Assembly (NCBI GenBank): GCA_017979445.1
Contig: CM030706.1
Location: forward strand, 11,766,967-11,830,966
DNA from: Akebia trifoliata
Taxonomy: Eukaryota > Streptophyta > Magnoliopsida > Ranunculales > Lardizabalaceae
Direction of reading: 5' to 3'
Length of the DNA stretch: 64,000 nt
The notes beneath the pieces are model-generated. The model had not been told where the DNA came from. It made no database searches and worked only from the letters and a program-made list of their open reading frames with translations. The position numbers were made by a program, and so were the translations under genes. Of this stretch, positions 1-10,989 are shown piece by piece (within the stretch, counting starts at the first letter, position 1; each line of letters starts with the position of its first letter).

Positions 1-2834
1 GACTTCTCAATCGAACTGATTCCAGGAACTAGACCCATATCGATTCCACCTTATCGAATGGCCCAACAGAAATGAAGGAGCTAAAAAGTCAATTGGAAGA
101 GTTGACAGGTTTGGGTTTCATTCGTCCGAGCAGCTCGCCTTGGGGTGCTCCAGTTTTGTTCGTAAAGAAGAAGGATGGGTCAATGAGATTATGCATTGAC
201 TATCGAAAACTGAACCAAGTGACGATAAAGAACAAGTATCCGCTCCCCAGGATTGATGATCTGTTTGATCAACTAAGAGGTGCCAAGTACTTCTCAAAAA
301 TTGATCTAAGATCGGGATACCACCAGTTGAGGATCAAAGAAGAGGATGTTTCGAAGACAGCATTCCGAACTCGGTTAGGGCACTTTGAGTACCTAGTAAT
401 GCCGTTCGGTTTGACTAATGCACCTGCGGTGCTTATGGATCTCATGCAGCGAGTGTTTTGGGATTTCTTGAATGTCTTCATTATCGTCTTCATTGACGAT
501 ATCTTGATCTATTCGAAGACGGAATTTGAGCATGAGGATCATTTGAATGTCATACTTCACAGGTTGCGCCAAGAGAAGTTGTATGCTAAATTCTCTAAGT
601 GCGAATTCTGGTTAGATGAAGTGAAGTTCTTGGGTCATGTGGTTTCCAAGAATGGGATATCGGTGGACCCTTCGAAGATTGAAGCTGTTATGAACTGGCA
701 GAGGCCTACTACAGTTACTGAGATCAGGAGTTTTCTTGGACTTGCGGGATACTACCGTAGGTTTGTAGAAGGCTTCTCGAAGATAGCTTCGTCATTAACG
801 AAGTTAACTCAGAAAGGGGTCAAGTTTGAATGGACCGATAGTTGCGAAACAGCATTCCAGGAGTTGAAGACTCGACTAACCACGGCACCCGTTTTGATAG
901 TCCCTAAGCCAGGAGAGAAATATATCATTTATGCTGATGCTTCTCATACGGGACTTGGGTGTGTATTAATGCAGGTTGGTCAGGTAATTGCTTACGCATC
1001 GAGACAATTGAAGATCCACGAGAAGAACTATCCGACCCATGATTTAGAGTTGGCGGCTATAGTGCACGCACTCAAGGTTTGGAGACACTATTTGTATGGG
1101 GAGACCTTTGAAGTGTATTCAGATCACAAGAGTCTCAAGTACTTATTCTCGTAGAAGGAATTAAATATGAGGCAGAGACGATGGATGGAGTATCTGAAAG
1201 ACTATGACTTTACATTGCATTACCATCCTGGTAAGGCTAATGTAGTAGCAGATGCGTTGAGTCGTAAGAAAGATGGGGTGTTTGCTCACATAAGGATTGA
1301 GGAATGGAAAATACTAGAAACTGCAACCGCTTACGCATTCAACATTCCCTCAGAAATAGATGAGCAAAAATCCTATGTGGCTCACATGAGAGTACAACCC
1401 CAGATTGTTGAAAGGGTTATTGAAGCGCAGAAGATTGATACGGAATTGGAAGGGTACCAGGAGAAAGCAGAGGACTTTGGTGAGCAGAATTGGAGAATTC
1501 ATGATGATGGTAGTATACGGTTCAAGAGTAGACTTTGGGTTCCTCACGACGCCTTGTTGAGGAAGGACATAATGGATGAAGCCCATAAGTCGCATTTTTC
1601 TATTCATCCAGGGAGTACCAAAATGTATCAGGACATGAAAAGAAATTTTTGGTGGCCAGGAATGAAAAAGCACATTGCCCAATATGTGAGTCTTTGTATG
1701 ATATGTCAGCAAGTAAAGGCTGAACATAGAAGACCTGCAGGATTATTGCAACCACTTCCTATTCCAGAATGGAAATGGGAGCACGTGACTATGGATTTTG
1801 TTAGTGGGTTGCCGAAGACTAGTGATGGGATTGATGCTGTATGGGTGGTTGTAGATAGACTTACTAAGTCTGCTCATTTTCTACCTATCAAGATGACTTA
1901 CACTGTGGATAAGCTGAGCAGGATTTATGTATCAGAGATTGTGAAGTTACATGGAGTCCCAGTTTCTATTGTATCTGATAGGGATCCACGTTTTACATCT
2001 CAATTCTGGCAGAGTTTTCAAGTTGCATTTGGTACGAAGTTGAAGATGAGTACAGCATTCCACCCACAGACTGATGGGCAGTCAGAACGTGTTATTCAGA
2101 TATTGGAAGACATGTTGAGGGCTTGTGTACTAGATTTTGGAGGTAATTGGAAGAATCACTTGGCAATAGCTGAATTTGCCTATAACAATAGTTACCAATC
2201 TAGTATAGGCATGGCACCGTTTGAAGCGTTATATGGCAGACCATGCAGATCGCCAAATTGTTGGGCAGAAGTCGGAGATAGTATTCTGTTGGGACCCGAC
2301 ATCGTCTTGGAGACTACTGAGAAGATTAAGACAGTTCGAGAAAGGTTGCGGGTAGCACAGAGCAGGCAGAAAAGTTATGCAGATCATCGTCGACGACCAT
2401 TAGAGTTCGTGATCGGTGATTTTGTATTCTTGAAGGTTTCTCCTAGAAGAGGAATCAGTAGGTTTGGGATTAAGGGTAAACTAAAGCCGAGGTATGTAGG
2501 ACCGTTTGAGATCATAGACAGAGTTGGCACGGTTGCATACAAGTTGGCTTTACCTGCTCAGTTAAAAAGGGTTCATAACGTATTTCATATATCGATGTTG
2601 AGAAAATATGAACCGGACCCATCCCACGTTATTGACTGGCAGTCCTTGAATCTAGAGGAAGACATATCGTATGAAGAGGGGCCAGTACAGATTCTTTACC
2701 GTAAAGAGAAAATGTTGAGGTCACGAGCTATTCCGTTGGTTAAGGTGCTTTGGAGACATCACAATGTCGAGGAAGCGACTTGGGAGAAAGAAACGGAGAT
2801 GCGTGCTCAATTTCCAGAATTATTCTTCGATTGA
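1..2834 (+). pseudogene. pol: Ty3/gypsy pol: RT, RNase H, integrase, chromodomain-like end
   Basis: The polyprotein copies element RNA into DNA and integrates it. Reverse transcriptase spans about 72-700 with the catalytic FIDD motif near 491-505. RNase H follows (DAS near 930, HDLELA near 1040, SDHKSL near 1122). The integrase has zinc-binding Cys pairs near 1695-1710 and the DDE residues in TMDF, SDRDPRF and QSERV. The end resembles a chromodomain (VKVLWRHH...EEATWE). Two breaks are visible. One C appears to be missing near 63-66, because the frame starting at base 1 runs into a stop at 73 while the next frame carries on in register. One in-frame TAG at 1152-1154 sits where a Gln codon is expected, and the same frame stays open to 2834. 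The start of the reading frame lies outside the window. Confidence 0.92.
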
Positions 2835-2867
2835 GGTATGTTTAATTTCGAGGACGAAATTCTTATT

Positions 2868-2880
2868 AAGGGGAGGAGGA
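2868..2880 (+). other. Polypurine tract
   Basis: The purine run AAGGGGAGGAGGA lies directly before the TGTAATGACC start of the 3' LTR. It is the expected primer for plus-strand DNA synthesis. It follows the motif TTTCGAGGACGAAATTC, which is common in plant gypsy elements at this place. Confidence 0.85.
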
Positions 2881-5426
2881 TGTAATGACCTGAAAATCCT
2901 AAAATGTATCCCGAGGAAAGAATTTTAGATCCGTGCATTGATTTAAAAGTTATCAAATCCTCGAGTTTCACGTTAGATATTTTACAATAGGTAAATGACA
3001 CCTTAGAGACATAATTTGAGGAAACCGATCATATCATTAGATTCGTGTCGAAAAATCACCCGAAATAGAGTATAAGTTTGTCCAATTCGGCATTTGGGAA
3101 AAACAATTCCCAAAATGACAAGTATGTCCCAACTTAAGTGATATAAATATCTAAATTCTATTAGAAAAATCAGATTTTTCTTATTCTCCTCTCTAAACAA
3201 ATCTCAACCATTTTCCTTCAATATTTGAAACTCAGATCTACGTCAAACGAGAACGATCCGAGCTTAAGCGCAAGAAGGAAAGTTGTTCCTCTCGCCGAGG
3301 GTTACGCGTGGACGCAAAGAAATCCGATTTTCGCCGGAAAAAATTTTTGGAGATTGGTCGGAGGCGATTTTAAAGTTCGTTCAACCGTTGAAAATAGCTT
3401 GATGTAGGTTGCCTTCCCTTCTACCTTCTAGTTATGCTATAATTTCATAGAAAATCCATATGATTGTTGATAAATCGACTATTTCATTAAGTTTATACAT
3501 ATTTGAACAATTTAAATCATGTTTGCATGTTTATTTATGATTGGTTTTAATTCATTTGATGTAACATAAGTATTTTATAGTTAGTATAATATTTGAATCG
3601 ATTTTGGTTGAGTTTCAACGAAAAATTATGAAAAATCAGCAATTCGGAAAAGTATCCGAATGTTGAGTTTGGTTCTAATTTGTTTTGTGTTGCTTCCATA
3701 TAGTATGTATATCCATTTCGTACATTTATTTCATTAAAAACAATTAAGTATTAATTTAAGTTCTTTAATAAATAAATAAATAGTTTGTTTTCAATTTCGA
3801 CTTTGAAAAATCATTTTTTCAACACTTAGTTAAATTTTTATAGATTTTCAGCTTTTATGTCTTATAGTTTTATCTTTGTTTTCGAGTCTCTCGACTCAAC
3901 CAAAACCATCGAATGGAATTGGTTGATGCTTTATGGATTTCGAATTACTTTAAAAGTAAAATTACTTTAATAGATATGTAGGAAATTAGATGATAGATTG
4001 ATCGATTTAATTGATGGATGGATAGAGAGAACGTATGTTCTCGACTGATTGATGGGACAGTGCCTCCAACTCTACGTAGTGGCCATGCCACGTAAAACGT
4101 GATAGATAGATAGAGAGATGAGATAGTTGATGGATGGAAATGACAGATAACTGTCACTGGAAGGCACTTCCAGACTTTGTTTGTATTTTCGATAAAAAAA
4201 ATGATATATTATATACAAAATAAATTATTTTGTTTACCAGTAAAGGTTTGTAGAAAACCCATAAAGAGTGACGCGTTGCTGTGTGTCCGGAAGCGACGAG
4301 TCAATCTAGGATAACACTAGATGTCATATGCTCTTCGGTAGTATGGGATACCTTAGAGCATATTACAGCTTATGAAATCCGGGAATTTCTCCTACTTATT
4401 TTCTGGGGAACGTTGTGTGTAAAGGCGGTCTCTGTATAGTGTAGAGATAGGCGGGGTTCACATGCATTGTCTCTTGATAGGCTTCGACGCGAGGGGTCTC
4501 CTGGGCTAGTTAGTGATCACTTTTAGTCTGTAGTCGTCAAACGGTCGACCTCACCGTTAGTTGAACTCAGTATTGGGTTCTTGGTCAACGGCCAGTCTGA
4601 GCCGGATAAATGGTCATCCAACCGTGGTATGCTAGACCGGCCACAAAATCAGATTATAACGATGGGATTCCACATCGGATGTTAAGTTTGGAATATCGTA
4701 TTGCCATAGCCGAGGCGGTTATATCGGCGTGTTCCTCTGCTCTCTTATCGATTACACCGCCGTGTTTTTATTATGTATCTTTTTCTTATTTTATAATGAT
4801 TGATAGATGTTTTTATTTAAAATATGCATATGCTACTTTAAATGATAGAAATGATAGGTTGAAATTATTTAACTGTTTATTGAATATGCTTAGACATTTA
4901 TCGTATGTTACATTATGAAAAACTTACATTATTTAACTGTTCAACTGATTACTCGTGCATGTATGACTCATTGTTAGAACGGCGTTCATCCTACTGAGTA
5001 ACATTCCCCTGTTACTCACCCTATCCTTCCCCTTTCAGATTATTCAACTTTTGAAGAACCGTTCTTTGAGGAGGTCCTCGAGGAGGATCAGATTGATGTC
5101 TTGCCACCGCCATGTCTTTGAGGACTAGTAGAGGATCTTAGCGGTTTTTGATTGTACATAAGAAACATGGTAGTTTAGAAATTTTTGTAACCTGATGAAT
5201 TATGAGATTAAAGATCTTGACTTATATCAGTGTTTGTCGATTTCTTCTGTTTACTCTAGACTCTTGTATAGATGTTAGTTAAATGTTTATTCCGCTGCGT
5301 ATATTTTCTTTTCATAAGTATTATTATTTATGAATGTTCTGTCAGATTGTGTGATTGATTACCTCACACCTCGAGATTCTAACCGATGAATCATAGGGAT
5401 TCGTGTTGGGATTTTGGGGCGTGACA
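2881..5426 (+). repeat. 3' LTR of the Tekay/Del-like element
   Basis: This 2546-bp LTR starts TGTAATGACC and ends GGCGTGACA. It carries a TATA-like GATATAAATAT near 3140, followed by a CT-rich leader. A block rich in GATA/GATG repeats (about 3970-4145) and a long conserved block (about 4256-5100) recur in the solo LTR at 33485-36670, which shows the two belong to one family. Small open frames inside it (for example 3225-3407 and 4610-4918) show no recognisable protein. Confidence 0.88.
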
Positions 5427-7707
5427 TAACCTCTCAAGCATTTATTTAGTTCATGAACATATTTTTAATCCTCGTGTATTCACTAATCCAAAACATCTGC
5501 AAAAGCTGAAAAATAGCCACATGCATGAGATGATCCCCAAATGTGAGTGGTTCCACCGATTGTGTTCATATGACAATCTCTAATTGGTCTATACTTAAAT
5601 ATCAAAAATTAATAATTACAGCTAATAAAAAATTCCCTGGGTTTAATTCTTCCTATAATGTATAAAATTAGCATATAAATTAGGCATATATTATCAAGTA
5701 TTTCATCTACAATATTATTAGTATTTTTAATAATATAGATCTAACTGATAAATATTTTACTTATATTGTGGGTGTTATGAGTCGATATATTTATATAAGA
5801 TTATAAAAATTTAGGGGTCATGACAAGTTGATTGTTTAGGGTCTAGATTTGCAACTTTAACTATAGATATACAATACCTTAAGTGTAACTGAGATGATAA
5901 TGGCGTGATCGAAGAGAATAGACAATCAAATTAACATTGAAGTGATTATGGCACTTGGAAGGAGGGAGTTCAAAGATGCAAACGAGTCACCAACACGAAG
6001 AAGAAGAAGGAGAAGAATATCCATTCTTATTCTTCTACTAATAAAAATAGAAGGCTATACCGGCAATTTGAACATAAATTAAAATAAGGGTAAATCGAGA
6101 ATTTCAATAAAATGTTAAAAAAAGGGTTTTGTTATGAAAATTTAAAAAAAAAAAAAAAAAAACTATTCATTTTATTTTTTTACCATTTTGGTTAAAAAAA
6201 ATTTATTTGACAAAACCATTACCACTTTTCCAAATTAATTTGAAAAGTGCATTATTTTGGGAATTAATCGATTTTCGTGCTCCATTTTGGTAATGTTTCC
6301 TTTTGTAAAATATTAAGACCATGTTCATAAAACACCCTTATTTTTTGTTATGTGCATAGCTTGCATCAAACTCGTTATCTACTTCCTTCTACAATGTTTC
6401 TTGAATTATTAACATGCATGGTTTAACTGAAATGCATTCCCTAGGGATGAGGGAATATGCCTTGATAATATATCCCCTGTTAAAGTAAAAAACTTGAATC
6501 TTTTGAAGCATCCAAATACTATAGCGAATACTTCTAGTGCAAATATTCTATTTTAGATATAGTGAGCTGAGTATTTCAGGGAAATTGGCTAGTGATTTTT
6601 TGCTCACAGCTCAACATTTGTTTGACATGCGGCTCAAATGACATAAGCAATGGAGAGGAAATTTCTCTTTCCTACCCGGGAATTGTCTGCCCACAAAGAT
6701 TATTATTACCAGAACTTAGATGTCCAAAGTCCTTTATGTTTCCCACATTAGTAAGGACTTCTGTAATGAGATAGTTTATAGAGAGATATATAATATCAAG
6801 TCTTGAAGCATTGAAAAGTGATATCAAACTATATTAAGAAGCTTAAAAATGGTTCCTTCTGGTCTAAAGATGAAGAATTGAAAAGTGGTGGGAATGGTAT
6901 CATCAGACAAAGACTGTTAGAGATGAAAGATTTCCAAAGATCGTTGGTGCTAAGATACCTGCAGCAGGCTTGAATAGAGAGTCACTGAGACAATTTGATT
7001 GAAATTTTCTTAGGAAGGAATTATTGCACATATTGAATTCTTCTAGTCTGTTTTCAAGGTTAATTCCACTTGCATTAAGGACTTAAGATTCTACATTTGA
7101 AAAACATAAAGTTGGACTTTTACGGACAATCTGGGCAGCATGGTGTATAACTTTCCACAATACTCAATTGTTTCTTTGATTTAATGTATCAAACAAATGG
7201 GAGACTTGACTTAAGTGTGCACGACTTGTATTAAGTCTTTTGGCTACCATGTTGATTGGGCCAATTAAACCAATTTCTCCTACTATCAAAATTGGACGCT
7301 TGGACTAGACTATGTTGGCACAATTGTACAATTCATTTGACTGGTTAGAACTTAAGAATATCCATTAGACTAATGATAAAATGCCGCACTAAAACTTATG
7401 TGGTTTGTACGCGGTTTACGTGGCAAGTGCGCCACGTCAACAGTGTACACTATTTTTTTTTGGATTGGAACGGATTGAATATTGGTTAAAAACTGGATCA
7501 TTGTCATCCCTATCTTACCCTTTAGGTGACCAACGGCCAAGCAAGCTTATGCTTGGCCTTTAGTTATTAAGGGGTAGATCGAAATTTGATTTTCTTGATT
7601 TTGTTTAAATTGAGTCTCAGTCAATTGATCAAAATTCTCTTGATTGATCTTTCCTTATTAAATTCAATTGAACTCTCGGGCTTATTCAATCAAATTGAGG
7701 TGTCTAC
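5427..7707. other. Intergenic, no identified gene
   Basis: The stretch is AT-rich, with a poly-A run near 6147-6162 and a GAAGAAGAAG repeat near 5998. No complete element ends were found. At about 6800-7190 two reading frames stay open over 35-50 codons with non-repetitive amino-acid composition, interrupted by stops. This could be a decayed gene or transposon remnant, but I do not recognise the family. Confidence 0.4.
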
Positions 7708-7773
7708 CTCTCTCTCTCTCTCTCTCTCTCTATCTATATATATATATATATATCTGTGTGTGTGTGTGTGTGG
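7708..7773. repeat. Compound microsatellite (CT)n-(TA)n-(TG)n
   Basis: Three dinucleotide tracts follow one another: CT at 7708-7731, TA at about 7735-7753 and TG at about 7755-7773. They form the left border of a MITE cluster whose members are each bounded by TA tracts. Confidence 0.9.
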
Positions 7774-8094
7774 GTGCGGATCATGGGACATATGTAAAAA
7801 CAATGGTTTTTCAAAATATGGGTTGGAGGTTTTGGATTAAGCTAATTTTTTGTGAGGATGGTCTCTATGATGAGAAGATCATCCTCACAAAAAATCAGCT
7901 CAATCTGAAACTTGGAAGTTCATCAAAAATCGATGGTCCCCATTCTAAATCACTTTTGATGGGGTTAGAAGTTTCATATTAGACTGATATTGTTTTAGGA
8001 TGATCTTATCATCATAGAGATCATCCTCACAAAAAATCAACTCAGTCCAAAACTTCTAACTTATATTTTGAAAAAAATTTATTATTACATTGTT
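7774..8094. mobile_element. TA-flanked multi-hairpin MITE A1
   Basis: The element lies between TA tracts (7735-7753 and 8095-8108). Its left end starts GGGTGCGGATCATGGGACAT. It contains two imperfect hairpins built from a shared module (GGTTAGAAGTTT...CTGATTTTT...GAGGATG and its complement) at about 7824-7915 and 7965-8065. The right end is a weaker complement of the left, so this copy may be truncated. It encodes no transposase. Confidence 0.6.
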
Positions 8095-8108
8095 TATATA
8101 TATATATA

Positions 8109-8437
8109 GGGGACGGATTATGGGACATGTGAGCTGATTTTGTAAGAATGGTCTCTATGATGAGAAGATCATCCTAAAAAAAAATCAGTCCAATCTGAAA
8201 CTTCTAACCTTATCAAAAGTGATTTAAAATGTGGACCGTCAATTTTTTACCAATAAGTTTTAAACCTCTTTTGATGGATTTAGAAGTTTCAGATTGAGCT
8301 GATTTTTTGTGAGGATGATCTTCTCATTATAGAGACCATTCTCACAAAAAATCAGCTCAATCCGAAACTTCTAACCCATATTTTGAAGAACCATTGTTTT
8401 TACATATGTTTTTTCATATGTCCCATGATCTGCCCTC
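8109..8437. mobile_element. TA-flanked multi-hairpin MITE A2
   Basis: It starts GGGGACGGATTATGGGACAT and ends ATGTCCCATGATCTGCCCTC, which gives inverted ends, and it sits between TA tracts at 8095-8108 and 8438-8447. It contains two internal hairpins at about 8130-8205 and 8275-8375 and belongs to the same family as A1. No protein is encoded. Confidence 0.65.
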
Positions 8438-8447
8438 ATATATATAT

Positions 8448-8627
8448 GAGAAATTTTCGACACCCTATGTGTTTGATCCTACATGGATTAGAAGTTTTGG
8501 AATGGACTGATTTTTAGTGAGGACAATCTCTATTGTGAGGAAATCATCCTCACCAAAAATCAGTCCATTCCAAAACTTCCAACCCATATGTAAGATAAAA
8601 CATGTAAGGCAAAAAGTAGGGTGTCGA
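8448..8627. mobile_element. TA-flanked single-hairpin MITE B
   Basis: The ends TTCGACACCCTA (left) and TAGGGTGTCGAA (right) are inverted repeats. The body is one long hairpin with arms at about 8487-8590 that uses the same module as its neighbours. A TA tract lies to the left, and a short ATATAT-like sequence to the right. Confidence 0.65.
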
Positions 8628-8645
8628 ATATATCCTATGTATATA

Positions 8646-9485
8646 AGGTCATGTTCAAGGATCAACTTTTTGGCCAATGAGTTTTGTCGTACATGGGTTG
8701 GAAGTTTCTTAATGGGTTTTCTGTTTTTTGGTGAGGATGATCTCTATGCCGTGGAAATCATCCTCACCAAAAATGATCTCAATCCTAAACTACTAATCTC
8801 ATAAAAAATTTGTTTTAAAAAAATGGATGCTCTACGATTCTTCAACTTGTAAAGTTGGGGTTAGAAGTTTCAAAATAGGATGATTTTTGGGGACGGTGAT
8901 CTTATCGTACAGATCATCCTTAACAAAAATCAGCTCATTCCAAAACTTCTAACCCATATAGGACCCAAATCATTGGCCAAATAGTTGGCCCTTGAACCTG
9001 GTTTGTTCTACTTAGGTTGGAAGTTTTGGAATAGACAGATTTTTGTTGTGGATGATATCTTTGGTAAGGAAATCATCCTCACCAAAAATCTGCCCAATCT
9101 GAAACTTCTAACCCCATCAAAAGTGATTTACAAATAATGGATGGTCTATGATTCTTCCACTTGTAAACATGGGGTTAGAAGTTTGGGAATTATTGATTTT
9201 TGGCCAACAATTTTTGACCTATATGGGTTAGAAGTTTCGGAATGGACAGATTTTTTATAAAGGTGATCTCTAGATGAGGAGATCATCTTATCAAAAAATC
9301 AGCTCATTCCGAAACTTCTAACCTCATCATAAGTGGTTTATAAAAAAGGGCGGTCCACGATTCTTTAAGTTGTAAATATGGGGTTAGAAGTTTAGAGATC
9401 ATCCTCACAAAATATCAACCCATTCCCAAACTTCTAACCTATGTAGGACAAAACATGTGGCCAACTATTTGGCTCTTGAGCATAG
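8646..9485. mobile_element. TA-flanked multi-hairpin MITE C
   Basis: The left end AGGTCATGTTCAAGGATCAA pairs with the right end TTTGGCTCTTGAGCATAG. Inside are four to five copies of the hairpin module (about 8695-8800, 8865-8955, 9015-9110, 9225-9325 and a partial one near 9380-9440), separated by a repeated spacer containing the motif ATGGGGTTAGAAGTTT. It may be two elements joined head to tail. Confidence 0.55.
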
Positions 9486-9510
9486 CCCCCCCCCCCCCCC
9501 CACACACACG

Positions 9511-9544
<34 letters not shown>
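9486..9544. repeat. Compound microsatellite (C)n-(CA)n-(TA)n
   Basis: A run of about 16 C residues leads into CA repeats and then TA repeats. It separates MITE C from MITE D and should be highly length-variable. Confidence 0.92.
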
Positions 9545-9930
9545 GGGGAATGCTAACGTCCAATATCTCATGGGGACGTTAGTATTGTCCAATACTTTTT
9601 TTCCAATAATAACCCTCTTCGTTTTGTCTTTTAGTGAAAAAGAAAATGGTGTATTGGTCTTTTACACTGTAAATGCTTGTTTACATAATAAATATTATGA
9701 GCATTTAAGTAATTTGAATTATATATATTTGTAGTAAATGCTTTGACAATCAATGCCAACATAATCAATGCATTTATTAATGACATAATAAATATATTTA
9801 TTGTGTAAAGACTAATATACCCTTATTTTTTTTCACTACAAGACAAAATTATAAGAGTTATCATTGGAAAAAAAAAAAGGTGTTGGACAATGCTAACATC
9901 CTCAAGAGGTCTTGGGCATTAGCATTCCCC
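9545..9930. mobile_element. TA-flanked MITE D (386 bp, long terminal inverted repeats)
   Basis: The left end GGGGAATGCTAACGTCCAAT and the right end GGGCATTAGCATTCCCC are inverted. The similarity extends inward through TTGTCCAATAC and a T/A-rich block for roughly 65 bp per arm. TA-rich tracts flank both sides. No coding capacity is visible. Its termini differ from A-C, so it is a separate family with the same TA-tract context. Confidence 0.75.
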
Positions 9931-10101
9931 AAATATATATATGTATGTTTGTTATACAAAAATGCTAAACTGATTTCCTACAACAATGCACTATTGTGGT
10001 GGAGTGAATAGAGCACACGAGGAAAATCAACTGTTATCTATAAACATACTGTTAAAGGCAGTGTAGTAGCAAGTCCGTGTAGCACAACTCTATACATTCT
10101 T

Positions 10102-10203
10102 TTGCCACACCAACTTTTACTAAGAGCACCCCAATTCATGTGATATCAAAGAAGAATTGAGCACCATAGTGGGGTGCTCTTAGTACAAAATGGTTTGGCA
10201 ATT
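10102..10203. mobile_element. Small MITE, about 100 bp
   Basis: The left arm TTGCCACACCAACTTTTACT continues through AAGAGCACCCC and is matched by the inverse of the right arm (GGGGTGCTCTTAGTACAAAA, then TGGTTTGGCAA), giving inverted repeats of about 31 bp with few mismatches. A related copy lies in intron 4 of the TTM gene near 46275-46400. Confidence 0.7.
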
Positions 10204-10929
10204 AAAGATCTTTAACTAAAAGGTATTTAGGTAAGAGAAACATTTTTCTTACTTAGTAAAGATTTTAAGTTGTAATAAGGGTCGTTTTGCTCAAATGGAT
10301 TATCACATTAACAATCCAATACCACAACCCTCTAAATTTTATTGAAAACTTCAGATAAATTTTAATTTTTTTTTTTTAAATATATTTTTTTTGAAAGGGC
10401 TTGATCTAAGGTTTTGAAAATGAACGATTACCAAATTTCCATATAACTAAAAAAAATTTAAATTAAAACTCAACCATGAAAAATTATTTATTTATTTATT
10501 TATTTATTTTTTCTTAATTAATAGAATTTTGTCCTCTACAACCCTGAACCATCAGAGTATATGTTTTTTGATGTCACAAGGTGAGTCCAAGGACCCTTAG
10601 TAAGGCTAGTCGGACTCAATCGGTAATGAATGGGTAGACATCATGTCCACGTGGTATCTCTAAGGTGTATAGGTATACAGTTTGGGTCACTCAGTGATAA
10701 ATGTGTGTCCTATCTACTTCATGTTAGGCCTATATACTCAGAAAAAAGAAAACAAAAAAAAAATTCTGATTTGTTGGATGGAATGGATTCCAGGCTTATG
10801 ATCATGAGACTTATTGCAATGCAACTCCCAAGAGTACCATAGTCATTTCTCTAAAAGCGTGTACGAGTGGAGAACCAATAGTGCATGGATGGAGGGCACT
10901 CATCAACCACCCCACATCATTTGCTTATC
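10204..10929. other. Upstream region of the receptor kinase
   Basis: No element or gene was recognised. It contains a (TTTA)n tract at about 10485-10508 and T-rich runs. The last few hundred bases before the TATA box are the likely proximal promoter of the receptor kinase. Confidence 0.4.
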
Positions 10930-10937
10930 TATATAAA
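10930..10937 (+). promoter_or_regulatory. TATA box of the receptor kinase gene
   Basis: TATATAAA lies about 53-60 bp before the first ATG at 10990. With transcription starting about 30 bp downstream, the 5' leader would be only about 25-30 bp. The spacing and sequence fit, but no transcript evidence is available here. Confidence 0.55.
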
Positions 10938-10989
10938 TCAACCAAGAAGCCATAGAGGCCTCTCAAACCCATTATAGCTTGGATCATTG

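Larger units (their letters stand above)
1..5426 (+). mobile_element. Ty3/gypsy element, Tekay/Del-like, 3' half
   Basis: The segment holds reverse transcriptase, RNase H, integrase and a chromodomain-like C-terminus in that order, then a polypurine tract and a long LTR. This order (RT before integrase) defines Ty3/gypsy, and the C-terminal region with a 2.5-kb LTR fits the Tekay/Del chromovirus group. The 5' LTR, gag and protease lie left of the window. The LTR has the form TG...CA. The target duplication cannot be checked because the other end is missing. Only two disabling changes are visible in about 2.8 kb of pol, so the insertion looks fairly recent. Confidence 0.93.

Noticed and set aside
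7586..7982. Two open frames over the CT/TA/TG repeats
   Set aside because: They are translations of microsatellites and MITE arms with low-complexity Leu/Ser and Tyr/Ile/Cys-Val runs; no real protein.
9486..9530. Direct-repeat block that might suggest an array of spaced repeats
   Set aside because: It is a simple C/CA/TA microsatellite without spacers. No CRISPR-like structure exists here, and none is expected in a plant nuclear genome.
10987..10989. TTG at 10987 as start of the receptor kinase
   Set aside because: A plant nuclear gene should start at ATG; ATG 10990 follows directly.
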